A DNA stretch of 64,000 bases. Origin: Cristatella mucedo. Lineage: Eukaryota; Bryozoa; Phylactolaemata; Cristatellidae. Made by a program: the position numbers and the translations under genes. Every line of letters begins with the position of its first letter. Position 1 is the stretch's first letter. The stretch covers positions 1,770,001 through 1,834,000 of the forward strand of contig WPIO01000062.1 in NCBI GenBank assembly GCA_009760855.2, in the 5' to 3' direction. The notes beneath the pieces were generated by a model that saw only the letters and a program-made list of their open reading frames with translations, did not search any database and was not told the origin of the DNA. Shown piece by piece: positions 21,990 through 34,544 of the stretch.

Positions 21990-24900
21990 GTAATATTCCT
22001 CGTGTCAGTGTCCATTAGCTAATGTCTCCGTGGCACGCTCGGCATGTTAAACCGTGGTTGCTCTATTTAGCTTTGAGCTCGGCTGGTGGAGAGCGTGGCT
22101 GCTGGTTTTCTGGGAACAAAAACTTGATATCACATCACTGATGGCTTTGCTATAATGTTAAGAGACCATACACTGACTGGGTCAAGGGCTTTGTTGGCCA
22201 ATATACTTATTATTATATTGAGCATACATTACATGCACGGTCGTCTACACCACGGCTTTGTCTCAAGGCAACTTTTCCTAGGGTACAATTTACCGAGACC
22301 GTGAGCCCTCAATGCATTTGCTCAAGTGTCGCCTAGATTGGTCTTCCAGTTTTCCCACTTTGACAATATTCCTTTTCAGTCTCATTCGTGCTGTCAGTTT
22401 CAGACCTGCTGCATTCATGACCTTAGCTGACAAGCACTAGCGATGTCGAGAGAAGACCGTGGGAGCAGCAGCTTACTTTTCACCGGGCTCCAAGCATAGA
22501 ACGCATAGAACGTCCGATGCCTCCATAGCCTTGCTGCCGTGCTGGCTGGGGGTGGGACCGGGCAGTGAGTGAGCCAAGCAGCACTGGATTTCGACAACTC
22601 GGTTTCTAATGAGGTCAGCCATACTTCACTGAAGACCTGTGGTCCACCCAGTCAGTATAGGCCATAACGTGTTTGTATCTTATGTGTGGACCTCCCTCTT
22701 TTTTTGTGACAGCCCCAGAGCTATAATGTTCAAGCACGTGATTAAACAGAAAATGGCTAATTGGCTAATTATCTTGATCCTATAAGGTGGACTTGTGCAC
22801 GGAAAATTAGCAGTAGTGGCTTTGCCTTTCTTTCGACATGGGAAGAGAATGCTTCTGGCTAGTATCTTGAGTAAAGCCTAGTCTTCTGACCATTTGCATA
22901 TGTCATTACCACACTGTCCGAGTTAGTAGGTCTGTAACTACTCGGCCTGGTGTCTTTAATATTGCTGCTGCTGTAACTACTATCTTATGACATTACTCTC
23001 CACTACTGATAGCACTCACGCCTACCATTAAATAGCTGTCTATCACCTGTCGCATGCATTATTAGTTTTACAAGCTTTTTGTTGCCAACTTAGGTCATTT
23101 GCAGTTGTAACAGTGCATGCTGCTGAAAATGGGATTAATTCGGGCCTGTCCTAATAAGTTTCCTTCTACCTATGTATTGCACAGCATATCCGGGTATCCT
23201 TTCCTGGAGAAATTAAAATATATGAATATTATGCCTTCCCCCCCATGTCGGGTGTGCAGCATATAGGGCTACTCACACTCTACCTAACATGTCATTCCAC
23301 CATTTGCATGCACATTGAACCATAAAGATGGAGTTTCTCCATCTGATGAAAATTGATTCTGCATTGATTGCATTGCGTACAGTTTGCGATGGACGTGTAT
23401 ATTGCAGGTGCACCTTGGGAGACTGTCACCCTGACTGCATTTGGCAGGCAACGAAGCATTTATTTTGATATCTTGGAAGAAGCTCGTCAGTTGGCCATGC
23501 AGAAGCAAGAAGGCAAAACTATCGTGTATTCGGCTGTCGGCCCTGAGTGGAGGCCGTTTGGGTAGGCTATCAATTGGATTAAGTATATGCTGCGCCTGTC
23601 TGAAAAAGCTGCTTTCTAGTCTATTGCTGACAGTGACCAGCCTCTACCTGTTCACACTACTTTGATTTGTTCCTCGATGTAGATAATGCATTCAACCCAA
23701 GTCCAAATTTAGGGTGTGCTGTAGGTACCAGTCTCTGGTAAGATGAACGATAGCGTTTCTGAGTCTTGTTAGGATAAACATCTAGCATGCAGTTGCACAA
23801 TCACGTTCGATCCCTGCTAAAGATTATGGACTGCCTACCAAGGGGGGGGCTTGCAAAAAATTTAACTAGCTCCCTAGTTCTGTCTCGGCTAGATTATTGC
23901 AATTCCACTTTGACTGGGCTACCGAAAAAAAGTCGCTAGGCCACTGCAGCTTTGGGATTAATATGACTGAAAGGCAAGTCCGCAAATCCCAGAAGTTTGA
24001 CCGTGTGTCTCCTTTGCTGGAGGAGCTTCCATGGTTCCCGGTTGATCAACGGATACAGAGCAAAGTTCTCATGTAACCCACAAGCCTCGGCTTGACTCCT
24101 TTATACTTAATTGAACGGCTGCACCAATTTCAGCCTCGTCATGCCACCAGGTCCTCTATGGACAATGAATTAGGTGTTCCATTCCTCTGCTAAAAGATCG
24201 TTGGCAACAGAAGCTTTGCTCTGCAGGTCCTAGATTGTGGAACTCACTTCCACAATTCTATGCAACGATATCTGCTCTCCTGCTACCGACTGTGGCGTAT
24301 CCTATCTAGCCGTCCTGAGCTGCTACTTCCATGCTACTCACTACCTCAACTGCTCTCCTGACTCTGCTAAGCTTCTCACTTTCTCTTTGTTGAGTGAGAT
24401 GAAGTCTGCTGGCTATCGAATGCATACCGAAAGCCACTTAGGATTTGAGTGCTATATAGAAAAATCTCCTGTGTTAACACCCACATAGTCTTTTTGGGTT
24501 TAAGAAGTTACAGATGGAGATACGTTACAATAAATTACAGATGCTGTGAGGTATTACAATTCCTCTCTTTGAATATGTAGATGTTTCAATCGATGTACAC
24601 GTGACTGTGGATGTAAAAGAGGTGCCATTTCAACTCCCCTAGATTTATGCATCGTGCAATAACAGACAAGAGATGTTATTCATTCGGACCTGTTGTAATA
24701 GTCCCTTTCCTGAATATTTTCTGGTAGCGCAGATGGGTCTGACCACAGCGCTGCTGCTGCTGCTGGGGGGGGGCAACATTACTAAAGTACCACTGTTGGG
24801 AGTCTGAAGCTCAGCATGTGATATCATAGGAGACACCGGATGAAAAACATGCTCTACCGCCATGGGCTCCAATATCGTATGTGACTTAGTATCGAGTATG

Positions 24901-27900
24901 CTCTTCTTTGAAGTTTGAGCACGCTTTGGAAGAGTTTGTAAAGCTACTCACGTCCGGCAGTGCCTGCCAGCCTGCTGTGAAATAGCATTATAGGGGTGAT
25001 AATATATTAGGCAAGGCTCTAAAAAAAAAAAAAATCCTAGCTGATTAAACAGCCTCTTTTTGTATAGCGACAGAAGAGCCGTTACGGCTATCACCACCGC
25101 TTGCAGTGGCGATAAAGGATCGCCCACCGCAGGAATCGAACCCACGACCTCGGGACCGAGGTCGTGAAAGCAACCACCTTACCTAGTGTGCCATCACGGC
25201 TCACCTGTATGGTATTAATACCCAGGGCTGCTATACTTTGGCTTCATATTACCACAAGTCAAGTCACTCTTTTGGGTCTGCTCCGTGAAATGCCCCATTC
25301 TGCATGCTTTTTCCTTAGTTTGTGGCACGGTTAGATAAATGATTAGATGTGAAAAGAACATGTTGATTTCAAAGTTCAGAAATATGTAATGATCAAGATA
25401 TTGCCAACATGCTGGATACCCTGGTTCTATTACTCCTGCAGCAAAAGCCACAGCAACTCCAAGTTTTGGTTGTTCAGAGGCATTTACAATTACATGGTAC
25501 CCAGTATGTGGAATGTTGATATTTGATCATTTGTTTTTTAAATCTTTGATCAGAGCTTTTGTTGCTGTGTGCTGTTATCAGATTGATCTGATGAAAGTTA
25601 GCCCTTACTTTAATACACCCACCAGCATTCGACAAGTCCAAAGCAGTAATAAGTCCGGCATGGTTCATTTATACTGCTGAGAAGCTCTTTACAGGCTGCA
25701 CTCTGAGATATATGATATGAGTCAAATATTTAATAGGAGCTATCGGTTTTGAGCAGTATTTTGTCCTTGCTATCGAATGGTAGTATCAGCATACACCTCA
25801 TCAATAATGTCAAATTTCTTATTTGCAACAACACGATGTAAGACTGACCTTGGCGTATATATATATGCTTCAAAGATACTGATACATTTAGATAATAGCA
25901 GGTCGTGATCTGCAGACTAAGCAGAGCCTCCAGTAACATTCTTGCGAGAATGGCAGTGCCTACGTGTATTCTATTGTAGCAGAATACAATTAAACTCTTC
26001 ACGTCTGACCACAAGTCGATCTCATTATCTCTGCTGTTTTTGTCAGTGTTGGTGTCGAAATTTGTCTGGGACTTGCAAAACCTCAAGATTCCTTGATATT
26101 GCATTGCTAACTTCTGCTCGGTCTTACCTCCAATTTCCTTCAGCTGTGGAAGGATAGTACATCTGTCTTCTGCCATGGGAGAGCTAAAAAAAAACTCATT
26201 CTAGGCACTTGACCTATGTTGGAAAAGAAGCATGTCAGCTGATTAGGGATAACAGGATGAACAATTTCAGCACACATAATCACACAATAGACTAATGTTC
26301 CTGCTGTTGGAGCATATGCACCTAGGAATAGATGGGTTTAGGTTTACATAAAATTTCGAGCCAGGGGATGCCATGATAGCTAGGTCCAGCCTTGGAAACA
26401 AATGAACTATATATAGTCTTCAAAGAAGACCGTCCACTACAGTCCTTAAGGTTGAGGTTAGTTAGGATGCAGCTAAGCGACCCGAGTTCAAGCAGCAGGC
26501 GGTATGAGTAGAAGCCTGAGGAGTTGGTATTTCCCAAATAGCCGGACCAAGAGAATGAGTGGACCTAAAAGTGAGTGATGTAACTATGAAGTCGATGCAA
26601 TACAATGTCGTGTAGCCAGATCAGGTTGGAGAGAGGTGGTGAAATAGGACAGTTTTCACGTTAGCCAAAGTGTAACTCAATTTGTGCACCATCTGCATGC
26701 CTCTCATTGCACAAACAAGAAAATAAGTGTTATAGAAGGAATGCTACAATCGACACGAGCAATTGTTCTGGTTGAGTTTACTCTCCTGTATGCATTACGT
26801 ACGTACGTGCCCAAACTCCCTGTGGTTTGCAGTAATTGCTAAACTAGCCAGGAGTACTATGTTTAAGCTTGAAAACCATACAAAAATCAGGCCTGCGTGT
26901 CCATTGAGTGGCATATTATCGTAGGTCTTAGCAGTCCACCCTAGCTAAGATCAAGTGTAGCATCTCGATAAGGTATGGTTGAATCTTAGATGTACAATCT
27001 AAGAATGCATAGGTTTACTTCCAGTTTCTCCATAACCGATCCCAGAATAATGCCATACCTAGTGATCCTGGCGGTTCCACAAGGGTCTGTTCTCAGTCCT
27101 TTGCTGTTCTCCATAAATACTGAGCCTCTGAGGAAGGGGTTCGGGCCCATGGGATCGGCTGTCACTTCTATGCTGTCAATACTCAGCTGCATTTGTCATT
27201 TAAGCCATCGAAACCTGCTGCAGTGACGAATAAACTGAATGCTTGTCTTGATGACATTCGATCCTGTATATCGGCTAATTTCTTTAAACTAAACGAGGAT
27301 AAATCAAACTCAAATTCACAAGTCACCCTAATCCTGTGACTGGACTAAGGAAGGGACTTAGCTCTTCTAATTGGTGATGTGGTAATGTGACCATCATGTG
27401 CTCAAAATGTAGGTATCCTCTTTGATAACAGTCAAAAGTTTGAAAGCTTCTTAATACGACTGCTTCTACAGCTAGCTATTACATTCGGTCCCTGTCTAAA
27501 AGTAGGGACTGTCTACCACAATGGCTTGCTAAAACTCTAGCTAGTTTCCTGGTTCTGTCTAGGCTGGATTACTGCAATTTCGTTTTGGCTGGGCTACCGA
27601 AAAAGTTACGAAGCCTCTGAAGCTGGTGATGAATATGACTGAAAGGCTAGTCAACAAATTCAAGAGGTTCAGCCACTTGTCTCCATTGCTGAAGGAGCTG
27701 TGATGGCTTCCGGCCGATCAACAGATACAGAGTAGAATTCTTACTCTGACCCATAAGGCCCGCCACGGCTTGGCTCCTTCATACCTAGCTGAACTGCTGC
27801 ACTAGTTTCAGCCTCCTCGTGCTCTCAGGTCATCTATGAATAATCAGCTAGCTGTTCCATTTCTACTATCCTGCTTCCGACAGTGGCATATCTTTTCTAG

Positions 27901-30900
27901 CCGTCCTGAGCTATTATAGTCGACTCTGCTTATAAGGCTATGCGTGGGCCGGCAAATAGGCGTTCTTGTATGTGGAGTATTCCCATATGCACAGTGAGAC
28001 TAATGTACTAAAAATTTGGGATGAAGTACTATTCTTATAAACAGAGTATTCCTATATCCGATATTCTTATACTCAGACTGTACTTCCATGCTACTCAGTT
28101 AGTTAACAGCTCTAATGACTCAGCTATACTTTTCACTTTCTCTTCTTTGCATGTGATGAATTCTGTTTGCTACCGTATTCACACCAAAAACCGCTTAGGC
28201 CTTGAGTGGGCTATAGAAAACTCTAGCGAAGCACCCATTTAGTCCTTTTGGCTTTGTGGAGTTTCGGATGAAGATACATTACATTATATCTAGCTGATGG
28301 GTTTTCTTAATTCTTTATAATCCTGATATACAAAATCAGAGACTGTATCCCCCCTTTGTAACATCCCAATTGGACTCGTCACACCCCTCTTTTTAACTGC
28401 TCTATCGCTCCCTCCTTCTGTTCCTTTCACCTCTCAACTTGACTTCCCTCTCCTTTACCTAGTCTGCTTCTCTTTCCTTCTTTTGTGCTCTCTGTCCACC
28501 CTCAAGCTCGACCATGTTGATCTCGAAGTTTCTCTCTGAACCTTTAAAGTTTATTATCCTGTTTGGCTGCATACTTACTCTTCTACCAATGAGATGCCCG
28601 CACGTGCTCTTAACCAGCTTAGCTAACGTCATAAATGCTTTTATGCACAGGATCTGTCCTAGCACTCCTCACGAAGGAGGTTGTTGTCAGAACTTACAAT
28701 AAATAACGTCAGCTCCGACGTTCATCTGCCGTTTGTATCTAAAACACTCGAACTAGCAGTTGCTAAGACTTTATTAACCTTTCGGACCTAGCAAGTAAGT
28801 TTGTCGCATTTGGAGCTAATCACTCCACGATGACCTGTTTCACGAATGCTGACTTAATCAGAGTCTTTTTAATGGCTATTCTGGAGTATTCTTCGACATA
28901 CGCAGAACTAGTTTGGTCCTGCGGTTAAGGTGCTCGCCCCGACCAAGGTCTAGCTGAGGTCGTGGGCTCGAGCTCCGAAGGGGTATGTGAAATGCCTGAG
29001 TAGAGATTGATACACCGACCAGAAAGTTCTTCATGAGTGCATATCATCTTGCCTTGGACATGGCTTAAATAGCATTGCAGTGATTGAGGTTTCACCTTAA
29101 TGGGACATTTCAGTGCATACATGTCAAGGCCATGGTCATCCATGGAGCTTTTGAAGTAAACGATATCCCAAAGATATTTATAGACCTGCTTCTTTTTTTC
29201 TTATGTCGTCGCTAAGCACGATCCTAGCTCTCTTTTTATGCAAGTGACACTCTGCTCAGCCTGTGTTTTGATCCTTCCATGCTTTTCATTCCCTCGAGCT
29301 CTCAATTTTCTTGTTGCTTGCTGTGCCATCGGTCACACTTATATGGCAACTATTATATATTTCTTACAATGAATGGCGATAAGTCTAACTAAATAAATAT
29401 GGTATTTAGAACTGGAAAGCCTCACCCTCAAACTCGGTTCAGCTAGCATCTCTCCTGTAGCCTTTGCATGGAACCTGGCTTCTTATTTCAACATAACCCT
29501 TTGCAGAATGATTACCGGCATCCCAGTCAAATCTTTCCGCATTCAGTTAAGTTCAGTACAAAATTTTAAGTTTGAGAAATTCGTACGACAGCTAGATTAG
29601 TCTATGCTTTTGTTATATCCCGTATACACTTTTGTAATTTCTTACAGGTCCTAGTGACTGCATGTGCAATAATATGCTTATAGGTGTGCAAAACTTGGCA
29701 GCTATGCTTGTCTGTCACGAAACAATCACGAACAATCACAACTACCAAATATCTGCACTTGCTCTCCATCAAGCAGTCAATCATCCTCAAAGTCCTGGCA
29801 TTCACTTTTTGGTTCCTTAATAATCTTGCTCTGCCTTGTCTGCTTAAACTGTATATCTCGGGTGTCCCCTTACATTGCCCCTGACTACGGTTTCATATGC
29901 TGTGCGCAACTGTAGTACGTTTGGCATCGTAGAAAATCCTCTTGTTATCTGAAAGGAGTAGCAGCTGGGGCCATACTGCAAAGATTTTTGCGACCAGGTG
30001 AGTATAATACTAATAATATGCTATAATTATATAAAAATATAATGCTATATAAAGCTACCTGTTCCTCACAAAATGCTTCATCTCTGTAAATCGTCCTTTA
30101 CATGCCTGTGGACATGCAACATTTGTGAGTGTTATTGTAACTAATAAATTAATATAGTTTCTATTTGGCCTGCCTGAAAGGTGTAGCACGAAATTGGTCA
30201 TCTTAAGGTGCCATACAAATGGTGTATTATTATTGTCGTGCATGCTGCCACTAACCACATTTGCATGCTGACCCTGTGCATGTCACCCCTAACCATGTTA
30301 TTCATGTTGTTTATCAAGCATGATATTACTCACCATTCAATTGTGTTTCCCTTTGCAGCAGATGTAAAGCACCTAGAAAGAGATTAACTTCTCTGAGGGC
30401 ACTTTATCAAGTGCATTATTATTGTTATTGTCGTTACTATTGTTAGTAGTAGCAGTAGTAGTAATGGTAGTATCTCTGAATCTGTTGCCCGATTTTTTAC
30501 TTAGATCATGTTAAGTGCCTAGAAAGAGATTGAGTTCTTTGAGGGTGCTATATCAAATGTATTATTGTTATTGTTATTATCAGATGTTCCTTACTTGCTG
30601 ACATGTAGCCGTTACCTCCACCCCAGTGCTTTCTTCCAAGTAGGTCTTCAGCCAGTAGCATTAAAAATGGTACATTTATTTTTATTACTATGCTATTATA
30701 CTTGAGTGAATCAGGTGAGCCAGGTCCGATAAGCTTACTGTAATTTACCTCTGGGATAGGTGAATCATCTATTCCATATAAGTTCTTGTGACTCGGTGCA
30801 TTTTGTCTCCACATTGTACACCTCGACATTCACCTTTCATGAACAAAAAGTCTGAGTAGTGAAAAGCTATCTGTGAAGTATTTAAAGTTGAAGCCAAGCA

Positions 30901-33891
30901 AACTCCTGAAAGAAACTTATTGCTGGCAGATTGTGATCTTTGCCAACCTGTTCGTGTATTTGGTGGCTGTGTCATCACAAATATTCAAACTTGGCATTGC
31001 TTTCTGGTTGGTCGATAATTACCGACTTCATGAGCACAGTACAGCTCGTGGAAAGCTTGCAAAACAGCCCCTCATCTGGCTGGACACTTTGAGGGTGAGA
31101 TAAACATAACCATAGTTTAATTGCATGTTTTTTATGTGTAAGATCTACGGGAAATATATGTGGGCGAACACAGTGCATGCTTGTATGCAACTGCATCCAC
31201 GCTTTTTTACTTTGTATCTATGTGCATCCCCTTGGTGCACACAGATAATCTGAGGTTGCATCTATATCTGATAAGGTATCCGAGGCGGCGACGTCCACTG
31301 AGCTCCGTGGTCCTGGACAATATGGTTGGCGAGCGTATCCTTAAAGACATTAAAGATTTCATTGGTAACCCAAAGTGGTACATCGATCGGGGAATACCAT
31401 ATCGGAGAGGTTATCTTCTTCATGGCCCTCCGGGCTGTGGTAAAAGCAGCTATATAATGGCTCTAGCAGGTGAGCTATGACGATTGCTCTCGTTCTCAAT
31501 CGTTAGCCTTTTAGGATTAGCCTTTTTAATGAGTGTTGATGAAGCTAAAATATCCATGTATCGATATAATCATCTTGGGTTCATCTTGTTCTGACAGCAA
31601 GTATTGGTTACTAGTTGGAGAATAACTCACACCGTCCTAGTATTCATCAACAGTTATGCCTGTGCTCGACAAGCTGTTGAGATTGGCTGAAGGATTTGCT
31701 AAGGCTAGCTAGCCGTGAGTCGCATGCTGCCAGTTCACAGCTGCCTGCTGTAAACTGACTCTACAGGTAGGCCCAGCTCCCAAGATGGGATTGCATTTCC
31801 GATTTTTTGTAGCTCATTGGCAAAACTTGGCTTTATGGTCAGTTGGCTTGGGTCCCTCAGGTGCTCTTGCTCAAATGGTCATTTGAAATATCGGCAACTT
31901 AGTGATTACTATTCTCTTTGCTATGAAGGTAGCATGTAGGTCTTGGTCGTGAAATTTGCAGCTAGCCATCCTTGTTGTTGTAGGAGAGCTTGAATATAGT
32001 ATATGCGTTCTTAACCTCAGCGAGAGAGGCCTATCAGACGATCGCCTGAGCCACCTCCTAATAATGGCACCGCAGCAGAGCATCGTACTACTCGAGGACG
32101 TCGACGCTGCCTTTGTTAGCCGTGAGCTTTCACCTATGGAAAGTAAGTGGATTGCCACTGTCATGATCAAGTCATAGTCGACCACCAGAGGTCTTCAGGC
32201 GCCAGTGCCCTTGCACGTCAGTTCGTGATTGTGGTCTTGTGCTGCATTGTATGAAGGATCCCAATGCATTACGGTGGAGTTGAGCACTTTCAGACTGTGA
32301 GGGAGCCGAATTACCTGTTCGTTTACTGTCTGATGCTTTTTTTGATTAAGAGTTGGACCGGTAGCTTCATGGCCATCTCCATAGCTTCACGGCTCCTCTG
32401 CAGAAAGTAGGCCACTTGACAGTGGAGGCAATCTGCTTATCCAATCAGAAGTAGTTTTGGAACCGCATGCATTGTGGTATTTCCCGTACCGTCTTTAGAA
32501 ACACGAAGCTGTTATGACCAAAAGAATTATGCTATTATGCAAATCAATGTTGGTAACCAACCATTCCTTCATGCTTCCTTCACAGCAAATGTAAAGTGCC
32601 TAGAAAGAGATTGAGTTCTCTGAGGGTGCGATAACAAGTGTATTATTATTATTATATTATCATTATTAGTGAGGCCCACACACTGAAGCATAATCAGCAG
32701 CACTATACTCTCAGCTTAAGAGCTGTATTGGCGTTGTTGATACCATGAAGATGAGGTGTACTAGCGTGGCTAGTAAGCCGTCTAGCCCAGACCATGGCCT
32801 TAATAGCCTGCTGCTTGCATGATGGCAGACAGTTTGCTGCCCTTCGTTGGGCAGTGCGGAATCGGTGAGGTGATGCCCTGTGTGAGCACTAGAAGCTGTA
32901 GCACACGAGTGCCCATAAAAGCCGAGCAGTTACTTCTCAGGTCTCGCTGGGTAAACGTGAAGCCTCTGCCAGTAGCCTACTTAAATAGTAAACCAGCAAT
33001 GTTTTCCATAGATTTACGATTTAGTCCCCTCGTCTGCTGATCACTGTGACCACTTCGGGAATTCGGGCTGATCTTTCCACTCGTCGGCCCTGGGCAGTCT
33101 TTCCAAGGAATGCTAGTGTTACTTGCGTAATTTTAATATGTCAGCAGCTGCCTGCTCGTGCTTTCAGCAATCCCTCTGGTGGCAAGTTTCTGCAAGCTCT
33201 TCATGAAAGAAGGGTTGTATGTGATCTTCTAAAACTGTACGTCACTTGGTGATGACAAAACCGCTGGAGTTGCTTCAGCATGCACATTTTACTGGCTGTG
33301 GACATAGCATCATGCCACGTGCTACAACCATTTCATACTAGACTAAGTGTAGCATCTGTGTTGAATCGGCACAGAAGACATATTGTTGGTATGCTTGTTC
33401 TTTTACAGATCCCATCGCGTATCAGGGCATGGGGCGGCTGACCTTCAGTGGCCTACTGAATGCACTGGACGGCGTAGGTTCTTCTGAGGCAAGGATTGTG
33501 TTTATGACCACCAACTATTTAGATAGGTAGGTGCCTTAGGTTACTGCTGCTGCTGCTGTCATTGATTATCGTGTCCCTCACAGCCTCATCCTGCCTTCTG
33601 ACAGCAGTGGTTACATTTGATTTCAATCACGGTAGGCTTGACCCTGCTCTGGTGAGGCCCGGCAGAGTGGACTTGAAGGTCAAGATCGACTTTTGCTCAG
33701 AATTTCAGTTGGAAACGATGTTTCGTCGGTTCTACCCGGAGTGTGCGCCTGCACAGGCCCAGCACTTCGCCCGGGCTGCGCTAAGTGCAGGCATCCCTGT
33801 TAGTCCTGCCCTAGTTCAAGGCTATTTTATGCAATACAAAGAGGATTGGCAGGCTGCACTAGACAATGCTTCCAAGATGACTTCCTCGTGA
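21605..33891 (+). CDS. BCS1L: Mitochondrial chaperone BCS1 (complex III assembly AAA+ ATPase), complete in six coding exons
   Basis: Coding exons 21605-21989, 23408-23561, 31276-31469, 31984-32142, 33409-33526 and 33636-33891 total 1266 nt (421 residues plus TGA), close to the usual length of about 420. Every junction is GT-AG and keeps frame. BCS1 is an inner-membrane AAA+ machine that moves the folded Rieske Fe-S protein across the membrane into the cytochrome bc1 complex. Order seen: N-terminal membrane segment (about residues 14-32, [20 protein letters not shown]), BCS1-specific domain ([34 protein letters not shown]), Walker A GPPGCGKS at residues 230-237, Walker [12 protein letters not shown], sensor region VFMTTNY, arginine finger LVRPGRVD and a C-terminal helical lid. 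The start is chosen by match to the family N terminus; an acceptor-like ttcttttag 11 nt upstream suggests a spliced 5' UTR. AATAAA at 34161 is a likely polyadenylation signal. Intron 2 (7.7 kb) is filled with LINE and SINE debris. Confidence 0.95.
23408..23561 (+). CDS. BCS1L: BCS1L coding exon 2
   Basis: After acceptor tattgcag it reads [14 protein letters not shown] through [17 protein letters not shown], the end of the BCS1-specific domain; donor gtaggc at 23562. Confidence 0.93.
23770..24530 (+). mobile_element. LINE-B 3' fragment in BCS1L intron 2
   Basis: Degenerate C-terminal ORF2 region (the nucleotide string ggctagattattgcaattcc encodes the usual RLDYCNS motif) followed by the LINE-B 3' UTR and tail. 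Contains a G8 run. Confidence 0.65.
24531..27049. other. BCS1L intron 2 interior
   Basis: One SINE-1 copy; a 148-codon minus-strand open frame (26176-25730) has no recognisable domain. Nothing else seen. Confidence 0.45.
25021..25200 (-). repeat. SINE-1 copy, minus strand
   Basis: Reverse complement of the same consensus, with intact box B (ggttcgattcc on the minus strand) and a T-rich 3' end (14-base homopolymer). Lies in BCS1L intron 2. Confidence 0.82.
27050..28275 (+). mobile_element. LINE-B copy with RT remnant in BCS1L intron 2
   Basis: Begins in the RT palm ([19 protein letters not shown]), passes a decayed YADD-like site (YAVNTQL) and continues through the C-terminal region to the LINE-B tail. 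Roughly 165 bp at 27916-28080 do not match other copies and look like a secondary insertion. Confidence 0.7.
28908..29010 (+). repeat. SINE-2 copy (tRNA head, LINE-A-like tail)
   Basis: Head agtttggtcctgcggttaag, tgctcgccccgaccaaggtc, box-B-like gggctcgagctcc, then gaaatgcctgagtagagatt, resembling the LINE-A 3' tail. Confidence 0.65.
29595..29890 (+). mobile_element. Degenerate LINE C-terminal fragment
   Basis: Keeps the order of the LINE-A C terminus (gtgcaaaacttggcagctat ... tttttggttccttaataat) but with stops and deletions; no tail. Confidence 0.45.
30232..30430 (+). repeat. LINE-A 3' UTR and tail
   Basis: Starts in gtgcatgctgccactaacca and ends with the tail and ATT/GTT microsatellite; close to the 19535 copy. 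Confidence 0.75.
30505..30585 (+). repeat. LINE-A tail
   Basis: gttaagtgcctagaaagaga followed by an ATT/GTT repeat. Confidence 0.65.
31276..31469 (+). CDS. BCS1L: BCS1L coding exon 3 (Walker A)
   Basis: Starts [14 protein letters not shown], carries [20 protein letters not shown] (the P-loop begins at 31424) and ends within ALAG; donor gtgagc at 31470. Confidence 0.94.
31984..32142 (+). CDS. BCS1L: BCS1L coding exon 4 (Walker B)
   Basis: Acceptor ttgttgtag. Encodes [20 protein letters not shown] and [12 protein letters not shown], with the Walker B acidic residues; donor gtaagt at 32143. Confidence 0.93.
32583..32672 (+). repeat. LINE-A tail in BCS1L intron 4
   Basis: gcaaatgtaaagtgcctaga, gagttctctgagggtgcgat, then ATT repeats. 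Confidence 0.7.
33409..33526 (+). CDS. BCS1L: BCS1L coding exon 5
   Basis: Acceptor tcttttacag. Encodes [20 protein letters not shown] and [12 protein letters not shown]; donor gtaggt at 33527. Confidence 0.93.
33636..33891 (+). CDS. BCS1L: BCS1L coding exon 6 (arginine finger, C-terminal lid)
   Basis: Starts inside the Arg codon of [16 protein letters not shown] and runs to TGA at 33889-33891. The tail [20 protein letters not shown] matches the family C terminus. The preceding intron is only 109 nt. Confidence 0.93.
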
Positions 33892-34160
33892 CCTCTGTCC
33901 TCATCTTAACCTGCATTTGTGAGCCAAGTTCGGTCTTATTACGCAGGACAGTGGGATGAGAACTATTACGGTGGGCGTCAAATGCCAAGCAAACAGCAGC
34001 TGATCGTTTGGTGCCTACCGAGCTGTTTTGGTAACCCCACTGCTCCGACGACGGTCGCAAGCCTCCTATGTCAGTTCAGGCTTTGCCATCCAGCCCGGCT
34101 TTCACTCAAGTGCATCTCAGTTTTGTAGCTGACGTGAGTTTTTGTTGCAGCAGTGGTTCA

Positions 34161-34166
34161 AATAAA
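34161..34166 (+). terminator. BCS1L: Candidate BCS1L polyadenylation signal AATAAA
   Basis: Canonical hexamer 270 nt after the stop codon, the first one downstream. Cleavage site not determined. Confidence 0.55.
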
Positions 34167-34449
34167 TCATGTGATCACATTTCCCTTCAAATGTCACTGA
34201 TCTTCATTTGTATGTCTCGTGCACTTGCTTACGGTCAACAATTTTAAGAGAGCAAAGTTTGAAGGCTTGTTTAGCTTCTTGCCAAAAAAACGGGATTGGG
34301 CTGAGCAGGCACATCTGACGTCACATCACACACGAGTCGACATCTGCCTTCAGTAAATGAGCCCTGAGTCATCGACGCCCAAAACACAGGCCACAGCCCC
34401 ACTCGCGAGTGTCAAAAAACCAGCGCTACCAGGATGTGCTGTCGAGAAT

Positions 34450-34544
34450 CAGGACATGTCAGCAAAAGTGAGAAGCAGGACATGTCAGCAAAATTGAGAT
34501 GCAGGTCATGTCTCAAAAGTGAGAAGCAGGACATTTCAGCAAAC
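34450..34544. repeat. 26-bp minisatellite, about 3.7 copies
   Basis: Unit begins caggacatgtcagcaaaagt; copies start at 34450, 34476, 34502 and 34527, with a few substitutions and one 1-bp deletion. Lies downstream of BCS1L. Confidence 0.85.

Noticed and set aside
21565-22015. Open frames overlapping BCS1L exon 1 in other frames and antisense
   Set aside because: Shadows of a clearly homologous coding exon.
25140-25200. tRNA gene candidate in SINE-1 heads (box A and box B present)
   Set aside because: The same sequence recurs with a fixed SINE body and tail, and the anticodon arm is replaced by a long hairpin, so these are tRNA-derived repeats rather than functional tRNA genes.
25730-26176. 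148-codon minus-strand frame in BCS1L intron 2
   Set aside because: No recognisable motif and AT-rich composition; kept only as a note, because chance open frames of this size occur in a 64-kb window.
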